Positions 25,599 through 33,509 of a stretch of DNA of 64,000 nt are shown piece after piece; position 1 is the stretch's first letter, and every line of letters starts with the position of its first letter. A model generated the notes under the pieces. That model was not told the DNA's origin, did not search any database, and worked only from the letters and a program-made list of their open reading frames with translations. A program made the position numbers and the translations under genes. Origin of the DNA: Pseudothermotoga elfii DSM 9442 = NBRC 107921 (GTDB lineage: Bacteria; Thermotogota; Thermotogae; Thermotogales; DSM-5069); the NCBI RefSeq assembly GCF_000504085.1, contig NC_022792.1, positions 434,001-498,000 of the forward strand, in the 5' to 3' direction.

Positions 25599-26405
25599 TT
25601 GAGGGTGGGGTTTCTGATAGATGGTATTTGCCCGGGTGCCAATCAGTTTATATACACTCTGACGAATTATTTATCAAGTATTACTGGGTTTTTCCATGGA
25701 TGGCAAGGCTTGCTGGAAAACGATTTTAAGTTAATCAGGGCTAACGAAATTGAGCAATTTAAAAAAATGGGTGGTTCTATTGTAGGAAGCACACGTAAGA
25801 TATCGATTTTTCATGACTGGAAGTCGAAGGTTATCAGAGTTTTGACGATGAATCATATAGATTTGCTGGTTGTTCTGGGGTCTGAAAGATCGTTTCCCAT
25901 GGTTAGCGAGTTATTTTCGGCCGGAGTAAAAGTTGTTCTATTACCATGCGCAGATTCTGGTTCTTTTTGCTTCAGTTATAGACTTGGGTTAACTACCGTG
26001 ACTTTGCAATTGTTGAATTTTTTTCATTCTCTCAATAGATATGATCATGGATCTGTTACAGTTCTTTTTCCGAATGGAATTGAAGATGTAATTTCTAAGC
26101 TGAGGCTTGCCAGCGATTTTGTTTTGTTGCGTGAAAGTGATAAGGCCTCTGTAATTTTCAGAAATCACCCTGCAAGAGAAACCACTACGATAAAAATCCT
26201 TGGTATGCTCAGTTCAGCATTTCCAGAGAAAAAAGATATAGAGTTTGCAAGAGTTTGCGCCAAAAAATTGGTTGATTATCTTGATAATCCAAAAGGAGGA
26301 GTACTTGCAGAAATTGACGGGGGGTTGAAGATCATTCCACTTCAATATATTAAAAGCCAGACTGAATTTACTGTGGAGAGGATTCTTGAGAAAGTGAGGG
26401 AATAA
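25599..26405 (+). CDS. Divergent phosphofructokinase homologue lacking catalytic motifs
   Basis: The 268-residue protein follows the PfkA fold order: FLIDGICPGANQFIY for the N-terminal GGDAPG loop, GWQGLLENDF, GGSIVGSTRK, LLVVLGSERSF (94-99) for VIGG[DE]GS, and VVLLPCADSGSF (116-123) where PFK has IPKTIDND. The ATP-binding glycines, catalytic aspartates and the later MGR and HVQRGG motifs are missing, and it is about 50 residues short. It is therefore probably not a sugar-phosphate kinase. The TTG start has GGGAGG 7-8 nt upstream, and a possible TATAAT lies at 25573-25578. First gene of the 25-gene run. Confidence 0.75.
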   Translation: MRVGFLIDGICPGANQFIYTLTNYLSSITGFFHGWQGLLENDFKLIRANEIEQFKKMGGSIVGSTRKISIFHDWKSKVIRVLTMNHIDLLVVLGSERSFPMVSELFSAGVKVVLLPCADSGSFCFSYRLGLTTVTLQLLNFFHSLNRYDHGSVTVLFPNGIEDVISKLRLASDFVLLRESDKASVIFRNHPARETTTIKILGMLSSAFPEKKDIEFARVCAKKLVDYLDNPKGGVLAEIDGGLKIIPLQYIKSQTEFTVERILEKVRE

Positions 26406-26408
26406 ATC

Positions 26409-26933
26409 ATGAAAGGAGAACATCCTTATGTTAAGTGGGCCATAAAAAGCATTGAGGCATGGTTGAAAGAGAAAAGATTGCTGAACCCACTTAAAGATGG
26501 TGCACCTGTGGAATTACTGAAAAGAAGAGCGGGTGCTTTTGTTAGCCTCCATAAATTGGATGGATCTCTCAGAGGGTGTATAGGAACATATGTTCCGACG
26601 AAAGAAAATCTTGCTGAAGAAATAAGGGATAATGCAATTGCTGCAGCAGTGGAAGACCCTCGCTTTCTTCCAGTTAGCACAAATGAGCTTGATGATATTA
26701 AAGTAAGTGTTGATATATTGAGCGAACCTGAAGAGGTGTCGGGTATAAACCAGCTTGACCCTAAGAAATATGGCATTATAGTTGCGAAAGGATATCGAAG
26801 GGGTCTTCTGTTACCTGATTTAGAGGGTATCGATACTGTTCAGGAACAATTAAAAATAGCCAGGAGAAAAGCGGGCATTCTGGATAATGAGAAAATTACC
26901 GTATACCGTTTTACAGTTGAAAGGTTTTATTAA
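26409..26933 (+). CDS. AMMECR1-domain protein (AmmeMemoRadiSam system protein A)
   Basis: A 174-residue AMMECR1 protein with the invariant LRGCIGT motif in SLHKLDGSLRGCIGTYVP and the following NAIAAAVEDPRF segment, and a C-terminal RGLLLPDLEGIDTVQEQL. The family is found with Memo and a radical SAM enzyme in many prokaryotes. The biochemical role is not settled. It lies 3 bp after the PFK-like gene and 11 bp before the radical SAM partner. The Memo component (protein B) is not in this window. Confidence 0.92.
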   Translation: MKGEHPYVKWAIKSIEAWLKEKRLLNPLKDGAPVELLKRRAGAFVSLHKLDGSLRGCIGTYVPTKENLAEEIRDNAIAAAVEDPRFLPVSTNELDDIKVSVDILSEPEEVSGINQLDPKKYGIIVAKGYRRGLLLPDLEGIDTVQEQLKIARRKAGILDNEKITVYRFTVERFY

Positions 26934-26944
26934 GGAGTGATTTT

Positions 26945-27934
26945 GTGCAAAAAATGGCGTTGTATTTTACCAGTCTTTCAGATGAAAAAATTAAATGCGA
27001 ACTTTGTCCCCATCATTGTGTTTTGGAGAATGGGCAGATCGGTTTTTGCCTGACCAGAAAAAATAAGGAAGGGATTATGGAGTTATTGAATTATGGTCAG
27101 ATTACGTCTATTTGCGTGGATCCAATAGAGAAGAAACCGTTATTTCATTTCAATCCAGGGGAGAAGATCTTATCTGTTGGAACCTTTGGCTGCAACATGA
27201 AATGTGCTTTTTGTCAAAATTGGGAAATATCCCAGCAACCGGCTCCAACTCGCCGGGTTCTTCCTGAACAGCTTGTCTCCATAGCTCTGGAGAGAGGTTC
27301 TCGTGGTATAGCCTATACTTACAATGAGCCATTCGTTTGGTTTGAATTTGTTCTCGATACGTCCAGAATAGCTTCCAAGGAAGGTTTGTATAACGTTTTA
27401 GTCACGAATGGGCTTGTAGAAGAAGACCCTCTCAGCCTGTTGATACAATCAATTCATGCCATAAATGTTGATCTCAAAGCTTTCGAGGAAGAAACTTACC
27501 GTCGTCTCGGGGGAGATTTGAACACTGTTAAGAGGACCATAAAAGTAGCTGTTGAGGCAGGTATACATGTTGAGATAACTACACTGATTGTACCAGGAAT
27601 CAGTGACGACATGGAACATCTTGAGGAAGAATTCAAATGGCTGGCAAGTTTAGATAAATCTTTGCCTCTTCATTTATCTCGTTATTTTCCAAACTATAGA
27701 ATGAGCAATCCTGCCACATCAAATTCAAAACTTATTGAGGCCTATAACCTGGCGCGACAGTATCTGGATTATGTTTATATAGGAAATCTTTGGGATTCAA
27801 ATTACGAAAGCACGGTTTGCCCTTCGTGTGGGACCCTCGTAGTCAGGCGTGATAGGTATGAGATTCAAAACGAAGGTTTAGATCGAGAAGGCAGGTGCAA
27901 AAAATGCGGAAAAAAGATCGCGAAAGTTTTTTAA
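26945..27934 (+). CDS. amrS: AmmeMemoRadiSam system radical SAM enzyme (AmrS)
   Basis: A 329-residue radical SAM protein similar to pyruvate-formate-lyase activases. An N-terminal cysteine group (CELCPHHC, GFCLTRKN) comes before the radical cluster CNMKCAFCQNWEIS (CxxxCxxC), then ITTLIVPGISDD and LHLSRYFPNY. The C-terminus has a rubredoxin-like finger (CPSCG and CKKCG). The GTG start follows AAGGAGTG. The substrate is unknown. The conserved pairing with AMMECR1 is the main context. Confidence 0.92.
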   Translation: MQKMALYFTSLSDEKIKCELCPHHCVLENGQIGFCLTRKNKEGIMELLNYGQITSICVDPIEKKPLFHFNPGEKILSVGTFGCNMKCAFCQNWEISQQPAPTRRVLPEQLVSIALERGSRGIAYTYNEPFVWFEFVLDTSRIASKEGLYNVLVTNGLVEEDPLSLLIQSIHAINVDLKAFEEETYRRLGGDLNTVKRTIKVAVEAGIHVEITTLIVPGISDDMEHLEEEFKWLASLDKSLPLHLSRYFPNYRMSNPATSNSKLIEAYNLARQYLDYVYIGNLWDSNYESTVCPSCGTLVVRRDRYEIQNEGLDREGRCKKCGKKIAKVF

Positions 27935-28956
27935 GAACAAATCGTTTGTTGTTTATTCTTCTTTTCGTTGGTCTGGCGATAATCTTTTCCTTAACTGCCG
28001 CAGTCTTTGTCAGATCACAGCACAACTATTATGAGTACGATGGCTTTACGCTTGGAACCTACTGCAGAATCGTTGTTTCGTCGAAAAAAGGCTCAAAATC
28101 CCTTGCGGAAATCATGTTTGATGAGATGGACAGAATTTATAAAAAATACAACCTGAATGATGAAAATAGTTTCTTGAGTAAAATAAACACTTCCAAAGAT
28201 TGGGTTGACCTTGACGAGGAAACATTTGTTCTTCTTGATGCTGCTGTCAAATTTTCGGAAATAACCAGTGGGGCGTTTGACCCTGCTCTTGGAAATCTAA
28301 TAGAGCTCTGGGGATTCAACAAAATAGCTGAACATTCACCAGAGACTGTACCATCAAAATTTGATATAGCTGAAACATTGAAAAAATCAGGGGTAAGAAA
28401 CGTAGAATTAGACCGGAACACAAGGAGAATAAGGTTGCTGAATGGTGTCAAGCTTGATCTTGGAGGGATAGCTAAGGGTTATGCCCTTGATAGGGCATAT
28501 CAGATAGCGAAAGAAATTGATCCGGAGTGTACGGGTTTTGTTGAAGCCGGGGGCGATATTAGAATACTTGGGCCAAAATTTGGATCTCGACCATGGGTTG
28601 TTGGTGTGAAAGATCCGCGGAAAGCAGACTCGGTGGTAACGTACCTTTATTTGACAGAAGGTGCTGTTGCCACTTCTGGCGATTACGAGAGATACTTTAT
28701 TTTGGACAACGTGAGGTATCATCATATTCTTTCACCTGAAACAGGTTATCCTGCACAGGGTGCTCAATCAGCAACCGTTGTTGCAAAAGACGCGGTAACA
28801 GCTGATGCACTTTCAACGGCTGCTTTTGTCATGGCGAAAGACTGGGAGTACGTAGTCCTGGAATATCCAAAATTTGGAGGAAGTGTTTTGATAATAACAG
28901 AGGATGGATCTGTGTGCAGATCACCTTCAATGAGAGTATATGAGCAGGCGAAATAA
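27904..28956 (+). CDS. apbE: FAD:protein FMN transferase (ApbE)
   Basis: Attaches FMN covalently to Ser/Thr of extracytoplasmic redox proteins. The 350-residue protein has an N-terminal membrane helix (about residues 12-35), then the ApbE fold: GFTLGTYCRIV, KLDLGGIAKGYALD, FVEAGGDIRILG, GAVATSGDYERYF, HHILSPETGYPA and the metal-site region DAVTADALSTAAFVM. The ATG at 27904 begins just before the anchor and lies inside the amrS end. Together with the next two genes it forms a recognised ApbE/NusG-II/Gx group. The target flavoprotein is not in this window. Confidence 0.93.
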   Translation: MRKKDRESFLRTNRLLFILLFVGLAIIFSLTAAVFVRSQHNYYEYDGFTLGTYCRIVVSSKKGSKSLAEIMFDEMDRIYKKYNLNDENSFLSKINTSKDWVDLDEETFVLLDAAVKFSEITSGAFDPALGNLIELWGFNKIAEHSPETVPSKFDIAETLKKSGVRNVELDRNTRRIRLLNGVKLDLGGIAKGYALDRAYQIAKEIDPECTGFVEAGGDIRILGPKFGSRPWVVGVKDPRKADSVVTYLYLTEGAVATSGDYERYFILDNVRYHHILSPETGYPAQGAQSATVVAKDAVTADALSTAAFVMAKDWEYVVLEYPKFGGSVLIITEDGSVCRSPSMRVYEQAK

Positions 28957-29305
28957 GTTTTTCAGAAAAGCAGATTTTCTTGTAATATTGGTAATTTTGC
29001 TGATAATTGTTATCAGTTTTTTTGTTAAGGATAAAAATTCCTCGCAAGTAGAGGTATGGAAAAATGGAGAGATCGCGATGGTAATCAAACAGGCAGGGGA
29101 ATACGAGCTCAGAGAAGGTGATAATCATTTGATGAACATATATTTTGACGGGAAGACGGTCTTTGTCAAGAATAGTTCATGCTCATTGAAAATTTGTGAA
29201 AAAACTGGAAAAGTTGGACCTGGTGGGGTTATCATATGTGTTCCGAACAGGGTTCTAATAAAGTTCAGTGGTAAAATGCCAAAGGCGGATGTGATAACTT
29301 GGTGA
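28940..29305 (+). CDS. NusG domain II-containing membrane-anchored protein
   Basis: A 121-residue protein with one N-terminal helix (about residues 13-29) and a small extracytoplasmic domain containing SSCSLKICEKTGKVGPGGVIICVPNRV, the C...C.KTG....G..I.C.PNR pattern typical of the family. Despite the name it is not a transcription factor. Such proteins commonly sit next to Gx transporters and ApbE. It overlaps apbE by 17 bp and the Gx gene by 7 bp. Role unknown, probably in extracytoplasmic flavin or quinone redox. Confidence 0.85.
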   Translation: MSRRNKFFRKADFLVILVILLIIVISFFVKDKNSSQVEVWKNGEIAMVIKQAGEYELREGDNHLMNIYFDGKTVFVKNSSCSLKICEKTGKVGPGGVIICVPNRVLIKFSGKMPKADVITW

Positions 29306-29877
29306 GAGCGAAGAGAATAGCCTTAACAGCGTTAATGATCAGCCTGGGTGTGGTAACGTATGTTCTGGAAAGTGTAGTACCTTTTCCCATTCCAAATGGA
29401 AAATGGGGATTCTCAAATTTTGTTGTGTTGCTTTCTATTTTTGCTTTTGGGGGAGTTGAAGGAATAAAAGTTGCGATCGGGAAAAGTTTGATCGGGTCTA
29501 TTTTGACCGGCCACTTTATGGATGTGGCTTTTTTTATGAGTGTTGCTGGGTCTTCGTCTGCAGCTCTGATTGAAACTGTCTTATCCAGGGTTGGGTTCTT
29601 TGGTCTATTTGGTGTAAGTTTGTGCGGAAGTATTGCAAATAATATTGCTCAAATATTTGTTGGCTCTGTTTTTTTGCAAAGCAAATCTTTCTTTATAATA
29701 CTACCTTATATGCTTTTTCTTGGCATACCAGGTGCCCTTGCAAACGCATATATTGTTAAGAGGGTGTTGCCGTATGTTGAAAGAATTCAGGTTAGTACTG
29801 GCTTCGACTTCACCACGAAGGAAAATGCTGCTCAAGAAACTGTTCCGCAGATTCGAAATAATCGCTCCGGAAATTGA
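29299..29877 (+). CDS. Gx transporter family membrane protein (ECF S-component-like)
   Basis: A 192-residue protein with five or six membrane helices. Its N-terminal AKRIALTALMISLGVVTYVLESVVP and GFSNFVVLLSIFAFG resemble Gx family members, often annotated heptaprenyl-diphosphate synthase component I or compared with ECF substrate-binding components. The substrate is unknown. The last 35 codons overlap the start of maf by 104 bp. The hydrophilic tail from about residue 160 looks like read-through rather than conserved protein. Confidence 0.85.
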   Translation: MVRAKRIALTALMISLGVVTYVLESVVPFPIPNGKWGFSNFVVLLSIFAFGGVEGIKVAIGKSLIGSILTGHFMDVAFFMSVAGSSSAALIETVLSRVGFFGLFGVSLCGSIANNIAQIFVGSVFLQSKSFFIILPYMLFLGIPGALANAYIVKRVLPYVERIQVSTGFDFTTKENAAQETVPQIRNNRSGN

Positions 29878-30376
29878 AGAAAAGAATTTCGAGACTGCCC
29901 AGGAAACAGTTGAAAAACTATCAATTTTGAAGGCTTTGAATGTTTATGAAAAGGTCAGTGATGCAATTGTTATTGGAGCAGATACGATAGTCGAAGTGGA
30001 TGGAAATATTCTGGGAAAACCAGAAAATAATTCTGAAGCACGATGTTATTTGCGCATGTTGTCGAATCGTTCACATATTGTACATACAGCTGTGGCGGTT
30101 GTCAGCCGTGGAGAGGTCTGGACCAAATATCGCTATACCACAGTCAAATTCAGAAAAATACCCGATGAATTCCTTGATAGTTATATTTCAATATATTCAT
30201 TTGATAAAGCAGGAGGATATGGTATTCAGGACTTGGGTGGAGTTCTTGTGGAAGGTATAGATGGTGATTTATATACTGTAATGGGTTTACCTATAGGAGA
30301 TTTGTGGGAATATTTTTACTCAAAAGGGTGGTGGAGTTTTGAAACCGAGAGAGAGGATGCTGAAAATTGGATCTGA
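29774..30376 (+). CDS. maf: Maf-family nucleoside-triphosphate pyrophosphatase
   Basis: Hydrolyses non-canonical or pyrimidine nucleoside triphosphates (dTTP/UTP for the YhdE branch). The 200-residue protein begins MLKEFRLVLASTSPRRKMLL, has the catalytic aspartate in VIGADTIVEVDG, KPENNSEARCYLRMLSN, and the late YGIQDLGGVLVEGIDGD. The ATG at 29774 is where homology starts, with GAGGGTG upstream. The reading frame runs 104 bp inside the Gx gene. Confidence 0.92.
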   Translation: MLKEFRLVLASTSPRRKMLLKKLFRRFEIIAPEIEEKNFETAQETVEKLSILKALNVYEKVSDAIVIGADTIVEVDGNILGKPENNSEARCYLRMLSNRSHIVHTAVAVVSRGEVWTKYRYTTVKFRKIPDEFLDSYISIYSFDKAGGYGIQDLGGVLVEGIDGDLYTVMGLPIGDLWEYFYSKGWWSFETEREDAENWI

Positions 30377-31016
30377 AGGCCTTTCAAAAGAAGAACTCAT
30401 TGCCATTTTATTGCGTACAGGAACCCGTGGAAAAGGTGTATTAGAGCTTGCTAATGAATTGCTACACAGCTTTAATTCGTCTCTTAAGATGCTTGCAAAT
30501 GCAGAAATAGAGGAAATAGCTTCAGTAGATGGGGTTGGTATAGCAAAGGCTGCGTCGATAAAAGCTGCTCTTGAACTTGGAAAAAGACTTTATCGTGAAT
30601 TATCAGATAACCGTATTTTGTTAGACAAGCCGGAATCAGTATACGAATATTGCCATGAGATGAGGTTTTTTGAAAAAGAAGTGCTGAGAGTTATTCTTCT
30701 GGACAGTAAGTTGTTCTCGGTATTTCACAAAGACATTACTCAAGGTACGAACAATCAAACGATATTTCATCCAAGAGAAATATTTAGAATCGCTATCAGA
30801 TCCAATGCAACTTCAATTATAGTTGTTCACAACCATCCTTCCGGAGATCCATCACCCAGTGCCGAAGACAAAAAAGCAACAGAGATGTTAATTTCTGCAG
30901 GTGATATACTCGGAATAGAGATTATTGATCATTTGATAGTTGGCAGAGAAAGGTACTATAGTTTTCGAGAAAACAGATTGCTGGGGGATAGAAAAGGTGG
31001 AAGAAGAAAAAGATGA
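30339..31016 (+). CDS. radC: RadC/JAB-domain DNA-repair-associated protein
   Basis: A 225-residue RadC protein with an N-terminal RadC region (GLSKEELIAILLRTGTRGKGV), a helix-hairpin-helix-like ASVDGVGIAKAASIKAAL, and the JAB metalloprotease motif VVHNHPSGDPSPSAED. The TTG start follows GGTGGTGG and overlaps maf by 38 bp. The function of RadC in repair is disputed. The metal ligands here are intact. Confidence 0.93.
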   Translation: MKPRERMLKIGSEGLSKEELIAILLRTGTRGKGVLELANELLHSFNSSLKMLANAEIEEIASVDGVGIAKAASIKAALELGKRLYRELSDNRILLDKPESVYEYCHEMRFFEKEVLRVILLDSKLFSVFHKDITQGTNNQTIFHPREIFRIAIRSNATSIIVVHNHPSGDPSPSAEDKKATEMLISAGDILGIEIIDHLIVGRERYYSFRENRLLGDRKGGRRKR

Positions 31017-32217
31017 AAGAATTTTGAATCTGTTACGACTCAAAATGGAACTTGAAAAAGATCTTCAAAAGCGCGGTGTAAAACAAACCGATCACCCTAA
31101 GAGATCTTTCGTGCCTCCAAAAGTGAAGGTGTCAATCGAGGAAGATCTGAATGTGCCGGTTAATGAGATATGGTCGTTGTATGATTTGAATCGATTTACT
31201 TATGGTGAAGACGAGTTATTGATCGAAAAATCTGTCCAGAAAAGGATAATATCTGTAGGAGACAAAAACCAGCGTTTGATTCTGGAAAAGATTGTTCACC
31301 TTCTCAAGGGAGATTATGACGGCTGTGTTGGCTTGAGTAAAAAGAGCGATCAGTATCTTGATAGCATTGATCTAATTGCAGATCTTTACAAAAACCAAAC
31401 TCCACCTGTTGAAAAAATGGTTTCCCTCCTCAGAAATTATTCATCTTCGCCTGTAGCTCTTCTATCTGCTGGGGAAGTGCTTCTCTCCATGGGGCGATTT
31501 CGAGAGGTTGCCAAACTTTTCAAAATAGCTTATGAAACCTCTAAGGATCCATACATACTACTTTTAACAAGTGCATATGATTCAGCTCAAATAGACGGGG
31601 CACTTTTTGCTAACTGTGCATCGAAAGGAAATTATAAACTTCTGGTATTGCTGATTTCGGCACTTACCGAAGATGAAAGCAAAGCAGATAAAGTAATAGA
31701 TGTAATCAAAAAAAAGCAATATACGTGTGTAAGATACATAGTTTCAAGAGCAAATCTCTCCATAGACGAGCTTTTCCCATTTTGCCCAAGATCACTTATT
31801 TTAAACAATGCGATTCAATTTATGGAAACGGGGAGATTTGATGAAGATCTCATTTCTACTCTTTCAAAACATGACCCACAGGCTTATTTACTTTTGCTTA
31901 GCAATGCTTTAAGGCGCGGTGATCTCGTAATGGCAAGAGAAATTCTTTCTATGATTATAAATTCAGCAGAAGGTGTATCTGTAACACCTGTCAATAAATC
32001 GAAAGCCCCCGTTTGCCTACAAAGTGTTGTAAGCATGCGAAAACCGATGGGAAAGTCAATTTTAATTGATGATCCTGATGAAGGTCTAACAATTATTCAA
32101 AAATCCATAGAGCAATTCGGGGATGTTTACGTTACCTTTAAAGACATTGAGTTTTTGAGGTTGTATTATGGTGAGAGATTTTGCAAAAATAATTATCTTC
32201 AGGAGGGTTCAAAATGA
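30997..32217 (+). CDS. Helical-repeat protein of unknown function (406 residues)
   Basis: Not recognised. The first 30 residues are charged and coiled-coil-like (LNLLRLKMELEKDLQKR), then a basic-proline linker, then mostly amphipathic helices. A TPR-like pair is visible near ALLSAGEVLLSMGRFREVAKLFKIAYE. No signal peptide, membrane helix or catalytic motif. The GTG at 30997 is preferred (20 bp overlap with radC, GGGGGAT upstream) over an open frame back to 30940. It lies in the long collinear run next to an HD-domain gene, and nothing suggests a substrate. Confidence 0.75.
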   Translation: MEEEKDERILNLLRLKMELEKDLQKRGVKQTDHPKRSFVPPKVKVSIEEDLNVPVNEIWSLYDLNRFTYGEDELLIEKSVQKRIISVGDKNQRLILEKIVHLLKGDYDGCVGLSKKSDQYLDSIDLIADLYKNQTPPVEKMVSLLRNYSSSPVALLSAGEVLLSMGRFREVAKLFKIAYETSKDPYILLLTSAYDSAQIDGALFANCASKGNYKLLVLLISALTEDESKADKVIDVIKKKQYTCVRYIVSRANLSIDELFPFCPRSLILNNAIQFMETGRFDEDLISTLSKHDPQAYLLLLSNALRRGDLVMAREILSMIINSAEGVSVTPVNKSKAPVCLQSVVSMRKPMGKSILIDDPDEGLTIIQKSIEQFGDVYVTFKDIEFLRLYYGERFCKNNYLQEGSK

Positions 32218-32762
32218 TTAGTAGAGAAGAAGCGTTAGAACTTGTCAAATTGCACGTGAAAAGCAAAAATTTGATCAAACATTGTTTGGCAGTGGAAGTT
32301 GTTATGAAGTTTTTGGCTGAAAAGTTTTCAGAAGATGTGAACTTATGGGCTATATCAGGGTTACTTCACGATCTGGATTATGACTATACGAAAGATAATC
32401 CGGAAAATCACGGCTTAAAAACCATTGAACTTCTTAAAAATTATGATATTCCACAATCTGTGAAAGACGCAATACTTGCTCACTGTGATAAGAAAAATCG
32501 TGTCACTAATATGGAAAAAGCCATATACGTTGCTGATCCGACAACCGGCTTTATCGTAGCTGCAGCGTTGATAACTCCTGAGAAATCCCTTTCTTCTGTT
32601 GACACTGATTTTCTGTTGAGGAGATTTAAAGAAAAGCTTTTTGCAAAAGGTGCTAATAGAGATCAAATGAAAAGATGTGAGGATCTTGGATTATCACTTG
32701 AGGAATTTTTAACTCTGTCGTTAGATGCTATGAAATCGATTAGTCATGATCTTGGTCTGTGA
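32214..32762 (+). CDS. HD-domain protein
   Basis: A 182-residue HD-superfamily protein. The metal-binding residues lie in HCLAVEVVMKFLAE, the HD pair LLHDLDYD, ENHGLKTIELL and AHCDKKNRVTNMEKAIYVADP. Such small HDIG-type proteins are usually phosphohydrolases of nucleotides or related compounds. The substrate is unknown. The start overlaps the previous stop by four bases (ATGA) with AGGAGG upstream. Confidence 0.85.
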   Translation: MISREEALELVKLHVKSKNLIKHCLAVEVVMKFLAEKFSEDVNLWAISGLLHDLDYDYTKDNPENHGLKTIELLKNYDIPQSVKDAILAHCDKKNRVTNMEKAIYVADPTTGFIVAAALITPEKSLSSVDTDFLLRRFKEKLFAKGANRDQMKRCEDLGLSLEEFLTLSLDAMKSISHDLGL

Positions 32763-32772
32763 GGTGATAGCA

Positions 32773-33507
32773 GTGAGCAGTTTAGAGTATCTTATTGAAG
32801 AAAGAATTGTTCGTTATAAAGAAGAATATAAATTTGAACCTTTTCTCAAAGAAGTTTCACGTGAGATGGTCAGAAAGAGCATAGAACATACTTTGTTAAA
32901 ACCTACCGCGACTGTCGAAGATATCGTTGCTCTATGTGAACAAGCCAAGGAATATAAATTTTGTGGTGTTTGTGTTAATCCATCCTTTGCCGAAACTTCT
33001 TTACAATTGCTTAAGGGTAGTGGTGTGAAAGTCATAAGTGTTGTCGGATTTCCTCTTGGGACAAATACTCAGCTTTCCAAAGCACAGGAAGCATCTGAAT
33101 TAATCAGAATAGGTGTGGATGAAATAGACATGGTAATTCACGTTGGTATGCTCAAATCACACGAATGGTCATATGTATATGAAGATATTCGTGGGGTTGT
33201 TGAAGCTTGTAAGGGTAAGCCTGTAAAAGTTATAATTGAAACATGCTATCTTACTAATGAAGAAAAGATAGCCGCTTGTGTCATCAGTGAACTTGCTGGC
33301 GCAAGTTTTGTTAAAACCTCGACAGGTTTTGGTCCTGCTGGTGCAACAGCAGAAGATGTAAATCTCATGAAATGGTCTGCACCAAAGCTTTCTGTGAAAG
33401 CATCTGGCGGGATTCGTTCTTACAATCAGGCAATTGATTTAATTAAAGCAGGGGCAACCAGAATAGGTACAAGCTCAGGAACAAAGATAATCTCTGAGGA
33501 GGTATAG
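32773..33507 (+). CDS. deoC: Deoxyribose-phosphate aldolase
   Basis: Cleaves 2-deoxyribose 5-phosphate to glyceraldehyde 3-phosphate and acetaldehyde. The 244-residue class I aldolase has IEHTLLKPTATVEDI, CVNPSFAETSLQLL, VVGFPLGTNT, DEIDMVIHVG, the Schiff-base lysine in FVKTSTGFGPAGAT and VKASGGIRSYNQA. The GTG at 32773 has GAGGTGA 5 nt upstream. It falls between the HD and FTCD-like genes. Confidence 0.95.
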   Translation: MSSLEYLIEERIVRYKEEYKFEPFLKEVSREMVRKSIEHTLLKPTATVEDIVALCEQAKEYKFCGVCVNPSFAETSLQLLKGSGVKVISVVGFPLGTNTQLSKAQEASELIRIGVDEIDMVIHVGMLKSHEWSYVYEDIRGVVEACKGKPVKVIIETCYLTNEEKIAACVISELAGASFVKTSTGFGPAGATAEDVNLMKWSAPKLSVKASGGIRSYNQAIDLIKAGATRIGTSSGTKIISEEV

Positions 33508-33509
33508 AA

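Noticed and set aside
25535-25729. A 64-codon frame starting within the nrdG end
   Set aside because: It overlaps nrdG and the PFK-like gene, whose start has a clear GGGAGG. No homology.
28940-29305. Transcription-factor role for the NusG domain II protein
   Set aside because: It has a membrane anchor and lacks the NGN domain. The true nusG is at 57491-58555.
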